In this document: positions 46,059 through 55,488 of the stretch, piece by piece
Position numbering within the stretch: the stretch's first letter is position 1
Layout: each line of letters opens with the position of its first letter
Source: Nocardiopsis sp. CNT312
GTDB taxonomy: Bacteria; Actinomycetota; Actinomycetes; Streptosporangiales; Streptosporangiaceae
Direction of reading: 5' to 3'
Assembly (NCBI RefSeq): GCF_000515115.1
Contig: NZ_AZXF01000014.1
Coordinates: 108,912-172,911, forward strand
DNA length: 64,000 nt
Notes under the pieces: generated by a model
Told to the model about the DNA's origin: nothing
The model's database searches: none
Seen by the model: only the letters and a program-made list of their open reading frames with translations
Program-made: the position numbers and the translations under genes

Positions 46059-47387
46059 CTAGGGCGCGGCTGTCTCGGGAACCCCGCCGGCCGGCTCCCC
46101 GTCCGTCTCGGGGTCGAAGCGGACGATGAGGAGGTTGTCGTCGACGAGCAGGCGCTCGACCGCCGACCGGACCTCCTCGGCGGTGATGTCGGCCCAGCGC
46201 TCGGGCCAGGTGAAGACGAGCTCGGGGTCGCCCAGAAGCTGGGTGGCGCTGCCGAGGGCATCGGCCAGGCCAGCCGGTCCGGAGATGGACTGGAGGTGGT
46301 CGCGCTCCAGGACGGCGCGGGCGCGGTCGAGCTCCTCCTCGGTGATGCCCGAAGCGAGCTTGGCGATCTCCTCGCGCATGGCGGCCTCCAGCTCGTCGCC
46401 GCTCACGCCGTCCCGGGAGAGCATGTTCACCAGCAGCAGGCTGTCGGTGTAGCGGAAGGGCAGAAGGTCCGCGGCGGCGCCGCCGTCGTCGGCGGCGATG
46501 GGCCGGTCGACCACCAGGGAGCGGTAGAGGCGGCTGCCCTGCCCCTGCCCGAGCACCGCCGAGGCCAGGTGCATGACGTCGAACTCGCGCGTGCCGTAGG
46601 GGGCGACGCGGTACCCGGCGAACACGCCGGCGGCGGGAACCGTCTCGGTCACCGCGTCCCGCACCGGGCCGCCCAGGGGCGCGGAGAGGGAGGCGTCGGG
46701 TGCCTCGGGGGCGGACTCGCGTGCGGGGATCGGGCCGAAGTAGTGCTTGACGCGGGCCAGGACGTCCTCGGGGTCGAGGCCGCTGATCACGGTGAGGACG
46801 CAGTTGTCCGGACCGTAGTGCACCTTGTGGAAGGACTTCACGTAGTCCAGGTCGGCCGCGTCCAGGTCCGCCATGGAGCCGATGGTCGGGTGGTGGTAGG
46901 GGTGGCCCTCCGGGTAGGCCAGGCGCAGGATGCGCTCCAGGGCGGTGCCGTAGGGCTGGTTGTCGTAGCGCTGACGGCGCTCGTTCTTGACGACGTCGCG
47001 CTGGTTGTCGAGGACCTCCTGGGTCATCCCCTCGCGCAGGGTGGACAGGCGGTCCGCCTCCAGCCACAGGATGAGGTCGAGCGCGTGCTCGGGGACCGTC
47101 TCGTAGTAGTTGGTCCGGTCGGTGGAGGTGGAGGCGTTGATCTCGCCGCCCAGCCGCTCGACCACGTCGAAGTGCTCGCCCTTGACGACGTTGCCGCTGC
47201 CCTGGAACATCAGGTGCTCGAACAGGTGCGCGAAGCCCGTGCGTCCGGGCACCTCGTGGCGGGAACCGACCCCGTACCACAGGTTGACCGCGGCTACCTG
47301 TCCTGTGGAGGCCGGGACGGTCACCAGGCGCAATCCGTTGTCGAGCGTGTACTGCCCCACACGTCCCGCCGCTCCAATGGTGGTCAC
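46059..47387 (-). CDS. M16 family zinc protease, catalytic subunit
   Basis: The 442-residue protein has the inverted zinc motif HLFEH near residue 54 (HxxEH) and the third ligand Glu in KNERRQRYDNQPYG about 75 residues on. LWYGVGSRHEVPGRTGFAH and GGEINASTSTDRTNYYE are typical M16B segments. It cleaves peptides in a chamber formed with its partner. GTG 47387 starts the frame; no strong ribosome site is seen. It is first in the two-gene operon. Confidence 0.87.
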   Translation of the reverse strand: MTTIGAAGRVGQYTLDNGLRLVTVPASTGQVAAVNLWYGVGSRHEVPGRTGFAHLFEHLMFQGSGNVVKGEHFDVVERLGGEINASTSTDRTNYYETVPEHALDLILWLEADRLSTLREGMTQEVLDNQRDVVKNERRQRYDNQPYGTALERILRLAYPEGHPYHHPTIGSMADLDAADLDYVKSFHKVHYGPDNCVLTVISGLDPEDVLARVKHYFGPIPARESAPEAPDASLSAPLGGPVRDAVTETVPAAGVFAGYRVAPYGTREFDVMHLASAVLGQGQGSRLYRSLVVDRPIAADDGGAAADLLPFRYTDSLLLVNMLSRDGVSGDELEAAMREEIAKLASGITEEELDRARAVLERDHLQSISGPAGLADALGSATQLLGDPELVFTWPERWADITAEEVRSAVERLLVDDNLLIVRFDPETDGEPAGGVPETAAP

Positions 47388-47539
47388 CAGTGCTGCACCC
47401 CGATCTGCGCCGTAGCCGAACGTCCAGCGCCACCCTGTGGCGCCCCACGACTACGACCCTACGGCCTCCACGGGGGTGTGCCGACATCCGATCCGGACAA
47501 TCCGCCCGGACTTCCTCCGGCGGGCCGAGCGCGCCCCGG

Positions 47540-48223
47540 TCATTGGTAATTCGTGGTGTCCATGGACTCGGCGATCCGGTCGTAGACGGCTCCGTACTGG
47601 GCGTCGACCGACCACACGTACAGGAGCACGTCGCTCAGCGGCAGGAACCACATCCGCACCTCGAAGGTGTCGTCGTTGGCACAGGTCACCGTCCACACGG
47701 AGTGGTGCGAGGTGAGGGTGTCGGCGTGGTCGAAGAAACCGTGGGAGAGGCTCGCCTCCCGCACGCCGATACTGCCCGAGGCCGCCGTGTTGAGGCTGCG
47801 GCACCCGTCGGGGGCGGCGGCCCAGCCGTTCTCGTCGTTGAAGGACTCGTCCTTGCCCGGCCAGCCCTGGGGGTGGTTCTCCGCGGCGTGGGGCACCAAC
47901 CGGATCGAACCGTAGGCGCAGTCGGGCTGCCCGGGCGGGATCACGCACAGCGCACCGCCCTCCTGGCGGGCCTCCCAGTCCTCCGGGACCCCCAGGGCGA
48001 TGCCCGACACCTCGCTCGTGACGAGGACCTCCGTGTCGGAGGACGCGACCGGGGGCATCGAGCCGCTCTGCCCGAGCACCATCTCGGCGCCCCCCGCGGT
48101 CCCTCCCTCGGACCCGCCGCCGGCGCAGGCGCCGAGCACCAGGACCGCGGCGGCGACCACTCCGGCCCGAACCGCCCCGGTCACCCGTCCTCCGTGGACG
48201 GCCCCGTCCCTCGTGCCCGCCAT
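47540..48223 (-). CDS. Hypothetical lipoprotein
   Basis: The 227-residue protein has a signal peptide ending in the lipobox LVLGAC near residue 33, then a Gly/Ser linker. The globular part contains four cysteines (ALCVIPPGQPDCAYG, DGCRSLN, VTCANDD), suggesting disulfides, and ends YGAVYDRIAESMDTTNYQ. I do not recognise the family. GAGGA precedes ATG 48223. It is probably exported and membrane-attached. Confidence 0.7.
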   Translation of the reverse strand: MAGTRDGAVHGGRVTGAVRAGVVAAAVLVLGACAGGGSEGGTAGGAEMVLGQSGSMPPVASSDTEVLVTSEVSGIALGVPEDWEARQEGGALCVIPPGQPDCAYGSIRLVPHAAENHPQGWPGKDESFNDENGWAAAPDGCRSLNTAASGSIGVREASLSHGFFDHADTLTSHHSVWTVTCANDDTFEVRMWFLPLSDVLLYVWSVDAQYGAVYDRIAESMDTTNYQ

Positions 48224-48376
48224 GCGTCGTTCCTCTCAACCTGCGTCCCGCGGATCAGAACACTCCGACCTTAGGGCATAGACGGCAGACCTCGCGTAAA
48301 CGCAGCTAGCGGCCGAATCACCGGAGAGCCGCGCCGGACGCGGGACCGGCTGGACCGCGGCCACTACTCTGGGGCC

Positions 48377-50104
48377 ATGGTGGACCTCGCGAAGATCACG
48401 GAGCCCTTGTCCCTTTCCGGTCTGGTACCGCGCCCGCACGGGCCGCTGGTGCTGGAACTGGACCTGACCGAGGGGGTCGCCGACGAGGCCCCCGCCGACC
48501 CGATCAGCCAGATCATGAACCGTCGCCGACAGCACTTCCTCGACGTCGTCGAGGGGATCCGGCGGGGCGCGCGCGACCGGAGGGTCGCGGCGCTGGTCGC
48601 GAGAATCGACGCCCGCAGCCTCGGGTTCGCCAAGGTGCAGGAGCTGCGCGAGGCGGTCACGGACTTTCGCGCCTCGGGCAAGCCCGCGATCGCCTGGGCC
48701 GACTCCTTCGGCGAGGCCGGGGCGGGCAACCTCCCGTACTACCTGGCGTGCGCGTTCTCCCGGGTGGTCATGTCCCCCACCGGCGCCCTCGGCCTGACCG
48801 GGCTGATCATGCGGGGCACCTTCGTCAAGGGCGCCATCGACAGACTCGGGGTCACCTACGAGGTCGGCAAGCGGCACGAGTACAAGAACGCTCTGAACGG
48901 GGTCACCGAGACCGGGTTCACCGACGCCCACCGCGAGGCGGTGGACGGGATCGTCACCTCGCTCAGCGACCAGGTCACCGAGGCCGTCGCCCAGGCGCGC
49001 GGTCTGACGGTCGAGGCCGTGCGGGAAATGGTCGAACGCGGCCCGTTCATGCCCGGGGAAGCCCTCGACGCCGGCTTGGTCGACGCCCTGGCCTACCGCG
49101 ACGAGGTGTACGGGGACGTGATGGAGCGCGTGCGCCGCGAGCACGGCGGGGACCGCGAGCCGCAGCTGCGGTTCGTGGCGCGCTACCACCGCAAGCACGT
49201 GCCCGCGCCCAGGCCGAGGGTGGCGGGCGGCCCCGGCTACATCGCGCTGATCTCGGCGTCCGGCCCGATCACCCTGGGCCGGTCGCGCCGCTCCCCGCTC
49301 GGCGGCGGCACCGTCATGGGGTCGGACACCGTAACGGCCGCCTTCCGCGCCGCCCGCAAGGATCCTCAGGTCAAGGCGGTGGTCTTCCGTGTCGACAGCC
49401 GGGGCGGATCCGCCACCGCCTCGGACGCGATCCGCCGCGAGAGCGAACTGACCAGCAAAGCGGGGATCCCCGTGGTGTCAGCCATGGGGGACATCGCCGG
49501 CTCGGGCGGATACTACGTGACCCTCGGCTCGGACGCCGTCGTGGCCCAGCCCGGCACCATCACCGGGTCCATCGGCGTCATCGTCGGCAAGCCGGTGCTG
49601 GGTGCGCTCATGGAGCGGTTCGGTGTCACCACGGACTCGGTGAGCAGCGGACCGCACGCGGGGATGTTCGACACCACCCGCCCCTTCAGCGCGTCGGAGT
49701 GGGAGCGGGTCAACGCGCTGCTGGACGACATCTACGACGACTTCGTCGGCAAGGTCGCCAAGGCACGCGGCATGACCCGCGAGCAGGTGCACGAGGTGGC
49801 GCGCGGACGGATCTGGACCGGCCGCGACGCCCACGGGCACGGCCTGGTGGACGAACTCGGCGGGCTGGCCACCGCGGTGCGCCTGGCCCGTGCCAGGGCA
49901 GGCTCCGGGCCACTGCCGCTGCGGCCGTTCCCGCACACACACCCGCTGGACCGGCTCCGCTCGCACGAGTCCAGTGAGGACTTGGCCGCCGCCCAGCCGC
50001 AGAGCACCCTGGGGGCCTGGGGTCCGCTGGAGCAGGCGGCCCTGGCCATGGGTCTGCCCGCCTCGGGCCCGCTGACGATGCCCGGCGGCTGGGAGGTCCG
50101 TTGA
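48377..50104 (+). CDS. sppA: Signal peptide peptidase SppA (67K-type)
   Basis: The 575-residue protein has two S49 protease domains. The N-terminal half carries the catalytic Lys in KRHEYKNALNG near residue 171, and the C-terminal half the Ser in MGDIAGSGGYYVTLG near 375. VFRVDSRGGSATASDAIRRE and GSIGVIVGKPVLGALMERFG are family blocks. Unlike E. coli SppA no N-terminal membrane helix is apparent. It clears signal-peptide fragments. The following flavin reductase overlaps its stop by 4 bp. Confidence 0.87.
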   Translation: MVDLAKITEPLSLSGLVPRPHGPLVLELDLTEGVADEAPADPISQIMNRRRQHFLDVVEGIRRGARDRRVAALVARIDARSLGFAKVQELREAVTDFRASGKPAIAWADSFGEAGAGNLPYYLACAFSRVVMSPTGALGLTGLIMRGTFVKGAIDRLGVTYEVGKRHEYKNALNGVTETGFTDAHREAVDGIVTSLSDQVTEAVAQARGLTVEAVREMVERGPFMPGEALDAGLVDALAYRDEVYGDVMERVRREHGGDREPQLRFVARYHRKHVPAPRPRVAGGPGYIALISASGPITLGRSRRSPLGGGTVMGSDTVTAAFRAARKDPQVKAVVFRVDSRGGSATASDAIRRESELTSKAGIPVVSAMGDIAGSGGYYVTLGSDAVVAQPGTITGSIGVIVGKPVLGALMERFGVTTDSVSSGPHAGMFDTTRPFSASEWERVNALLDDIYDDFVGKVAKARGMTREQVHEVARGRIWTGRDAHGHGLVDELGGLATAVRLARARAGSGPLPLRPFPHTHPLDRLRSHESSEDLAAAQPQSTLGAWGPLEQAALAMGLPASGPLTMPGGWEVR

Positions 50105-50583
50105 CCGGCACGTTCCTGGACGCGATGGCACTTGTGGCCACCGGGGTGACCGTCGTGACCGTGGCCGACGGCCGCGACGACGTCGGCGCGACGGTCAGCG
50201 CGTTCGGATCGGTCTCGACCGCCCCCCCGATCGTGTCGGTGAGCGTGGGATCGGACGGCTACATGGCCGAGGTGATCGAGGAGGTCGGCGCCTTCGCGGT
50301 GAGCGTGCTCGGCGCCGGCCAGCGCGCCCTGGCTGGCCGCTTCTCCGCGGAGGGGCGGCCCAGCGCCCGTCTGCTCGTCTCGGGCCAGCCCCACCACCGG
50401 GGCGGGCACACGCGTGCCCTGGTCCTCGATGAGGCGCTGGCCGCTCTGGAGTGCTCGGTGCGGCAGCGGGTGGAGGTCGGCGACCACACGGTGTTCTTCG
50501 CCGACGTCGTCGACCTGCCCGCCGTCGTGGGCGAAGGCCCGGCCCTGGTGCGCCGGGCGGGCCGCTACCACGCGGTGGACTGA
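50101..50583 (+). CDS. Flavin reductase-like FMN-binding protein
   Basis: The 160-residue protein matches the flavin reductase like domain: FLDAMALVATGVTVVTVADG near the start, VGATVSAFGSVSTAPPIVSVSV near 40 (flavin binding), FAVSVLGAGQRALAGRFS and GHYHAVD-type end (RAGRYHAVD). It likely supplies reduced FMN/FAD to a partner monooxygenase. The start is TTG 50101 overlapping the sppA stop (TTGA); there is no better start. The 3' end overlaps the convergent HAD gene by 19 bp. Confidence 0.8.
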   Translation: MTGTFLDAMALVATGVTVVTVADGRDDVGATVSAFGSVSTAPPIVSVSVGSDGYMAEVIEEVGAFAVSVLGAGQRALAGRFSAEGRPSARLLVSGQPHHRGGHTRALVLDEALAALECSVRQRVEVGDHTVFFADVVDLPAVVGEGPALVRRAGRYHAVD

Positions 50584-51239
50584 ACCCAGGCAGCGAGCTG
50601 GTGGAGGTCGTCCACGACCGCGTCGGCCTCGGCGGCCTCCGGGGCCGCGGCGTGCCGGTAGCCGTACAGGCCCCGGCGGAGCAGGGCCGTGCGCATCCCG
50701 GCCCGACGGGCGGGCAGGACGTCGTTGTCGACCCGGTCTCCGACGTAGAGGATCTCGTCCGGGGTGATCGCCGGGCGGTCGGCGGCGGCGAGTGCGAGGA
50801 CACGGTCGAAGAACGCGGGCTCGGGCTTGTGGACGCCCCAGGTGTCGGAGATGCCGATGCCGTCGACGCCCAGGTCCATGGCCTCCAGGGCCGGTCCGGC
50901 CTCGGGGGGCTGGTTCCCGGCGATCAACAGGGACAGTCCGGCTCCGCGCATCACGGCGAAGGCGGGGCGCACGTCGGGGTACAGGTCCGCCTCTCCGAAG
51001 TGCTCCCGCTCCCCCTCAGGTTCCTCCTCGCGCCAGCGCGCGCTCTCCAGCTCCAGGTCGAATCCCGGGACGACGAGTCGGAACGCCTCGGCGAGGGTCC
51101 CGCCGGTGGCGATGACCCCGCCGATGGTGCCGAAGAAGGCCATGCGCGGGACCCCCAGCCGGTCGGCCCAGCGCTCGAAGATCCGCGTCTCGTCGACCAG
51201 GGTCTCGCCGACGTCGAACACAGCAGTACGAATTGCCAC
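50565..51239 (-). CDS. HAD-superfamily hydrolase
   Basis: The 224-residue protein has HAD motif I AVFDVGETLVDE near residue 7, with the nucleophilic Asp and Gly in place of the second Asp, as in several IA-type members. Motif II is LLIAGNQ, motif III Lys in GVHKPEPAFFDRV, and motif IV YVGDRVDNDVLPARRAGM. It should be a small-molecule phosphatase or related hydrolase. GTG 51239 is used; no ribosome site is seen. It is 35 bp from nrtR on the same strand. Confidence 0.83.
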   Translation of the reverse strand: MAIRTAVFDVGETLVDETRIFERWADRLGVPRMAFFGTIGGVIATGGTLAEAFRLVVPGFDLELESARWREEEPEGEREHFGEADLYPDVRPAFAVMRGAGLSLLIAGNQPPEAGPALEAMDLGVDGIGISDTWGVHKPEPAFFDRVLALAAADRPAITPDEILYVGDRVDNDVLPARRAGMRTALLRRGLYGYRHAAAPEAAEADAVVDDLHQLAAWVQSTAW

Positions 51240-51274
51240 GGTCAGGGAGTCTATCGGGGACCTCGTCCCCCCGG

Positions 51275-52006
51275 TCAGGCGCGTTCGGGCGGGCGCAGCA
51301 CGGCGAAGGCGTCGGTGACCTCCAGTTCGCGCGCCCGGAATCGGAAGAGCGCGGCGGGGCGCCCGCCGGAACGGCCCGAGGGCACCGACCTCCCGGTCTC
51401 CTCGATCTGTCCGCGTCGCAGCAGGACCCGGCGCAGGTTGGTGGCGGTCACGTCGTGGCCGAGGGCGGCCCGGTAGTACCCCGACAGCTCCGACATCGTG
51501 AACTCGGGGGGCGCCAGCGCGAAGCCCACGTTCGTGTAGCTCAGTTTGGAGCGCAGGCGCTTGCGCCCGGAGCGGACGATGGAGGCGTGGTCGAAGGCCA
51601 TCACCGGAAGGTCCGAGGCCGGGTGCCAGTCGGTGTCCTCGGGGACGACGGGGTCGATGCGGGCGGGGACCAGGCCGAGGTAGGCCGTGGCGAGTGTGCG
51701 GTCCCCGGGGCGCCGGTCGGGGTCGCTGCGGGTCTCCAGTTGCTCCAGGTGGGAGAGATCGCGCACATCGACCTTCTGGGCGAGCTGGCGCGCGACGGAG
51801 GCACCCAGGTTCTCGTCGGGCCGCAGGCGTCCACCGGGCAGGGACCACGCGCCCTCGCAGGGCGGCAGTGCGCGGCGCCAGAGCAGGACGCACAGGCGGC
51901 CCGCACGGATCTGCAGCACCACCGCCAGGGCCTCGTGCGCGGCGAGAGGCTCCGCGTGCCCTGCGGGATCCGCCATAACCTGTCCGTTTGCTGCGGGGAT
52001 GTCCAC
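51275..52006 (-). CDS. nrtR: NrtR-type Nudix-related transcriptional regulator
   Basis: The 243-residue protein has an N-terminal Nudix-like domain (LAVVLQIRAGRLCVLLWRRA, WSLPGGRLRPDENLGASVARQL) with a changed Nudix box, and a C-terminal winged-helix part (SKLSYTNVGFALAPPEFTMSEL, RRVLLRRGQIEETG). NrtR is the repressor of NAD biosynthesis genes and is derepressed by ADP-ribose-type metabolites. It is divergent from nadA with a 136-bp gap holding a palindrome. GTG 52006 has AAGGG upstream; a start at ATG 51976 is also possible. Confidence 0.82.
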   Translation of the reverse strand: MDIPAANGQVMADPAGHAEPLAAHEALAVVLQIRAGRLCVLLWRRALPPCEGAWSLPGGRLRPDENLGASVARQLAQKVDVRDLSHLEQLETRSDPDRRPGDRTLATAYLGLVPARIDPVVPEDTDWHPASDLPVMAFDHASIVRSGRKRLRSKLSYTNVGFALAPPEFTMSELSGYYRAALGHDVTATNLRRVLLRRGQIEETGRSVPSGRSGGRPAALFRFRARELEVTDAFAVLRPPERA

Positions 52007-52045
52007 CCCTGTCCCTTCTGTTGTACGTCATGTTAAGCTACACGA

Positions 52046-52070
52046 GGTTTGTGACTGACAGACAAAAACC
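52046..52070. promoter_or_regulatory. Candidate NrtR operator
   Basis: The 25-bp site at 52046-52070 is symmetric about its central base, with 10 of 12 pairs matching (outer arms GGTTT and AAACC, inner CTG and CAG). It lies between nrtR and nadA in the place expected for a divergent regulator, near an AT-rich stretch TTGTACGTCATGTTAAG. Binding by NrtR is inferred from position and symmetry. Confidence 0.6.
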
Positions 52071-52142
52071 AGCGGTCAGGAACAACCGCTCCCGGCGCGG
52101 TGCCCCGAGCGGCGCGCCCCAGCCTCAAGGAAGTAGTACACA

Positions 52143-53141
52143 ATGGCACCGGTCACCGCCTCCGCGGACACCATGAGCAGGCAGGAATGGGCCGACGAGG
52201 TCCGTCGTCTGGCCGACGAGCGCGACGCCGTCATCCTCGCGCACAACTACCAGCGCCCGGAGATCCAGGACGTCGCCCACCACACGGGTGACTCCCTGGC
52301 CCTCTCCCGACTGGCCGCGAGCGTCGACGCCGGCACCATCGTCTTCTGCGGCGTGCACTTCATGGCCGAGACCGCGAAGATCCTCGCCCCGGAGAAGACC
52401 GTCCTGCTGCCCGACCCGAACGCCGGGTGCTCGCTGGCCGACACCATCACCGCCGCGGACGTGCGGGCCTGGAAGGCCGAGCACCCCGGCGCCGTCGTGG
52501 TCGCCTACGTGAACACCACGGCGGCGGTCAAGGCCGAGACCGACATCTGCTGCACCTCCTCCAACGCCGCCGACGTCATCCGCTCCATCCCCGAGGACCG
52601 GGAGATCCTCTTCCTCCCGGACCAGTTCCTGGGCGCGCATGTCAAGCGGGTCACCGGCAGGGAGAACATCCACGTGTGGATGGGCGAGTGCCACGTCCAC
52701 GCCGGCATCGACGGCCACACCCTGCGCGAGCGGGTGGAGTCCGAACCGGACGCGGAGGTCTACGTCCACCCCGAGTGCGGCTGCGCCACCTCGGCCCTGT
52801 ACCTCGTAGGCAGCGGCGCCGTCCCCCAGGACCGCGTCAAGATCCTCTCCACCGGCGGAATGCTCACCGCCGCGGAGAACACCAGCGCCAAGAAGGTGCT
52901 CATCGCCACCGAGACCGGCATGCTGCACCAACTGCGCAACAGCAACAGCGTCACCGAGTTCGAACCGGTGAACTCGCGCGCCGAGTGCCACTACATGAAG
53001 ATGATCGACTCCCAGAAGCTGCTCGACTCGCTGCGTCTGGGCACCACCGAGATCACCGTCGACGCCGACACCTCCGAGCGCGCCCGCCGCTCGGTCGAGC
53101 GCATGATCGCCATCGGCTCCCCGTCACGGGGCGGTGAGTGA
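52143..53141 (+). CDS. nadA: Quinolinate synthase
   Basis: The 332-residue protein shows NadA motifs: [20 protein letters not shown] near residue 35, [14 protein letters not shown] with a cluster Cys near 70, [28 protein letters not shown], and [16 protein letters not shown] near 215 with a further cluster Cys. It condenses iminoaspartate and DHAP to quinolinate using a [4Fe-4S] cluster. nadB and nadC are not adjacent. The ribosome site AAGGAAG precedes ATG 52143. Confidence 0.93.
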   Translation: MAPVTASADTMSRQEWADEVRRLADERDAVILAHNYQRPEIQDVAHHTGDSLALSRLAASVDAGTIVFCGVHFMAETAKILAPEKTVLLPDPNAGCSLADTITAADVRAWKAEHPGAVVVAYVNTTAAVKAETDICCTSSNAADVIRSIPEDREILFLPDQFLGAHVKRVTGRENIHVWMGECHVHAGIDGHTLRERVESEPDAEVYVHPECGCATSALYLVGSGAVPQDRVKILSTGGMLTAAENTSAKKVLIATETGMLHQLRNSNSVTEFEPVNSRAECHYMKMIDSQKLLDSLRLGTTEITVDADTSERARRSVERMIAIGSPSRGGE

Positions 53142-53162
53142 GGGGGCACTCCGGCGGCCCCC
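53142..53162 (+). terminator. Short hairpin after nadA
   Basis: GGGGGC and GCCCCC form a 6-bp stem around a 9-base loop directly after the nadA stop. Confidence 0.45.
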
Positions 53163-53184
53163 ATCACCGAAAGGACAGACTCCT

Positions 53185-53204
53185 CTGTACCCGTGGTAAC
53201 AGAA
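53185..53204 (+). promoter_or_regulatory. Imperfect 20-bp dyad upstream of the sigma-like gene
   Basis: TCTGT and ACAGA flank a partly symmetric centre (7 of 10 pairs), 87 bp before the sigma-like gene. It could bind a regulator; significance is uncertain. Confidence 0.25.
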
Positions 53205-53290
53205 GTCTTACCTTCAGGCCACAGGTCATCGATTCTCCAGCAGTACGTGGCTCCCCTCGCTAGCGTCTCGGTTCGAGCGGGGGGAGAATC

Positions 53291-54673
53291 GTGACCAGAA
53301 GTACCGAAGGCACCGAAAGAGACGTACTGGCACAGGCCGAGGTGGAGGCGCTCTACGACGCCTTCGCCCCCGCCCTGTACCGGTACGCCTGGACCCTGTT
53401 GGGCGGCACCGCCGTACCCAGCCCCGGGCGAGGCGAGGGGAACGCTCCAGCCGACCGCGTGGCCGAAGCCGTACACGACGGCCTGGTCGCCGCCCTCGCC
53501 CTCGCTCCCGGCCGCGACGACCCCGACGACCGCGGGCCCCGCCTCTACGCACTGGTCCGCTCCGCCTGCCAACACCGGGGGTTCGCCCTCACCTGCCCCT
53601 ACACGCAGCTGGCCACCGTCCCTGCGGAGGAACCGGTGGCACGCATGTTCTCCCGGCTGCCCGCAAGCCATCGGGAACTGGTCGAACTGAACCTGCGCCA
53701 TGCCCTGCCGCCCGCCGCCATCGCGCGCATCCTCGGCCTGGAGGGGGCACTGTGCTCCGAACTGTCACGCTCGGCGATCCGCCGCGCCTTCGAGGGGCTG
53801 TCCGAACACGGCGCCTTCCAGGACCCCGAGGCCCTGTGGCGCACCCAGGTCCAACAGGTCTCCTCAGCCCTCGCCCTGCTCCGGCCGCCCGGCCCGCCCC
53901 CCGGCCTGCGCGACCTCGTGGTCAGCACCTGCCTGGACCCGTCCCTGGCCGGAACACGCGCACGGATCACCGACGCGATGCGCCCACTCACCGCCGAGGG
54001 GTACCCGGTGCACCGGGGCCGCGCGGGCGGCCCCGACGAGGAGCCCGAACCGGAGACGCCCGAGCTTGCCGCCGAGCCCCTGCCGCGCGCCCTGCCCGGG
54101 GACCGCGTCACCACCCGCGACCACCCGGTCCGCGAGGAGGTGACCACCGTCCTGGACGCCCCGGACGCCGTACACGCCCCCGAACAGCGGTTCCTGCCCC
54201 GGCACTGGCCGCTGTCGGCCGTCTCGGGCCTGGTCACGATCGCCCTGGCCGTCTCCCTCTGGTCGTGGGCCAGCGCGCTCGGCGCGCCCCCGACCGTGAT
54301 CGGAGCCGAGTCGCCCGAGGCCGCGCGCAGCCCTCAGGCACACGACGTCCCCACGCCGCCCTCCCCCACCGACACGCACCCCGGTGGGGGGACGCCCGGC
54401 CACCAGTCCACCGCCGAACGCGCACAGAACACCGCCCCCGCCCCGGCGGACTCCCCCTCCAGCACACCTGAGCCCCCGTCGTTGGCGGACGCCGAGTCCA
54501 CCGCCCTGGACTCCCCACCCGAAACCGCACCCTCCGCACCCTCCGCGCCGCCGCCCCCCGAGACCGCGACGGCTCCGCAGGAGAGCCCCAGCGGCGGTAC
54601 GACGGACGGCGGGCAGGACCCCCCGGACGGGCTGATCGGCGGCCTGCTCGGCCTGCTCCTCGGCGGCGGGTGA
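53291..54673 (+). CDS. Sigma-factor-like protein with C-terminal membrane anchor
   Basis: The 460-residue protein has a sigma region-2-like start (VEALYDAFAPALYRYAWTLLGG) and a region-4-like helix-turn-helix near residue 120 (FSRLPASHRELVELNLRHALPP, IARILGLEGALCSELSRSAI). A long linker leads to one membrane helix at about 305-327 (LSAVSGLVTIALAVSLWSWA), then a Pro/Ser/Thr/Ala-rich tail of about 130 residues outside the membrane. No separate anti-sigma gene is near. GGGGGAG precedes GTG 53291. I infer a membrane-bound regulator that may need release; function is unproven. Confidence 0.7.
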   Translation: MTRSTEGTERDVLAQAEVEALYDAFAPALYRYAWTLLGGTAVPSPGRGEGNAPADRVAEAVHDGLVAALALAPGRDDPDDRGPRLYALVRSACQHRGFALTCPYTQLATVPAEEPVARMFSRLPASHRELVELNLRHALPPAAIARILGLEGALCSELSRSAIRRAFEGLSEHGAFQDPEALWRTQVQQVSSALALLRPPGPPPGLRDLVVSTCLDPSLAGTRARITDAMRPLTAEGYPVHRGRAGGPDEEPEPETPELAAEPLPRALPGDRVTTRDHPVREEVTTVLDAPDAVHAPEQRFLPRHWPLSAVSGLVTIALAVSLWSWASALGAPPTVIGAESPEAARSPQAHDVPTPPSPTDTHPGGGTPGHQSTAERAQNTAPAPADSPSSTPEPPSLADAESTALDSPPETAPSAPSAPPPPETATAPQESPSGGTTDGGQDPPDGLIGGLLGLLLGGG

Positions 54674-54681
54674 GGGATCGC

Positions 54682-55269
54682 TCAGGAGGGGGCGAACAGG
54701 CGCTCCGCCACGGTGCGCAGGCGCCGCTCCACCCCGTCCGGGTCGCGGCGGCCCCGCAGAACCCCCACCAGTTCGAGGACCCACACGCTGGCCAGCGCCC
54801 CGGCCAGGACCTGCCCCGGTTCCTCCCGGTCGGCCGGCCCCCCGCGGCCGGGTTCCCCGGCGGCCCGCCGCACGAGGTCGCAGACACGCCTCCCGGGCCC
54901 GCCCTCGGCCGTCAGGAGCGACCGGACCAGCGCGTCAGCGAGTTCGGGCTCGCGCATCAACCACCGCGTGGCACGCATCAGGACGTCCACGGCACGCCCG
55001 GCCGGCGTCGGCGCCGTGGACGGGGTACGGGCGATCCCGCCCTCCATCCGGTCGACCTCCTCGGCGGCCACAGCCGCGACCAGGTCCATCTTGGAGGGGA
55101 AGTAACGGTAGAGGGTACCGAGCGCGACCCCGGACCGCTCGGCCACCGACCGCATCTGCATGGCGTCGACGCCACCGCGCGCGACCAGCACCGCGGCGGT
55201 TCGCACGATACGCTCGCGGCGCTGCTCCCGGTGTCGCACCGCGCTCTCGGCCGACGCCTGCGCCTCCAC
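54682..55269 (-). CDS. TetR-family regulator (KstR-like domain)
   Basis: The 195-residue protein has an N-terminal TetR HTH: RERIVRTAAVLVARGGVDAM and VAERSGVALGTLYRYFPSK. The pattern MQMRSVAERSGVALGTLYRYFPSK resembles KstR-type regulators, but this is a weak family match. The C-terminal domain is Arg/Gly rich (PGRRVCDLVRRAAGEP). GTG 55269 starts the frame. It is divergent from the metallo-hydrolase gene, with a palindrome between, and ends 8 bp from the sigma-like gene. Confidence 0.83.
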   Translation of the reverse strand: MEAQASAESAVRHREQRRERIVRTAAVLVARGGVDAMQMRSVAERSGVALGTLYRYFPSKMDLVAAVAAEEVDRMEGGIARTPSTAPTPAGRAVDVLMRATRWLMREPELADALVRSLLTAEGGPGRRVCDLVRRAAGEPGRGGPADREEPGQVLAGALASVWVLELVGVLRGRRDPDGVERRLRTVAERLFAPS

Positions 55270-55488
55270 GGGTCCCCCTCACCCTACGGCCACCCCGGCC
55301 ACCGCCTCCCGACGCTCCCGCGAAGGCCGAACGGCAACACGGTATCCAACAGCGCCCGGGCCCTCCGGGACGGCGCGCCCGGGAATGCCGCCGTCACCAC
55401 CGTCACCGCGGGCGTCGCGTACGGTCGTCCGAGGCCGGGAACCCGCCGCCGGCGCCCCGGCACCCACGGTGCCCAGCGCCCCGGCCTA

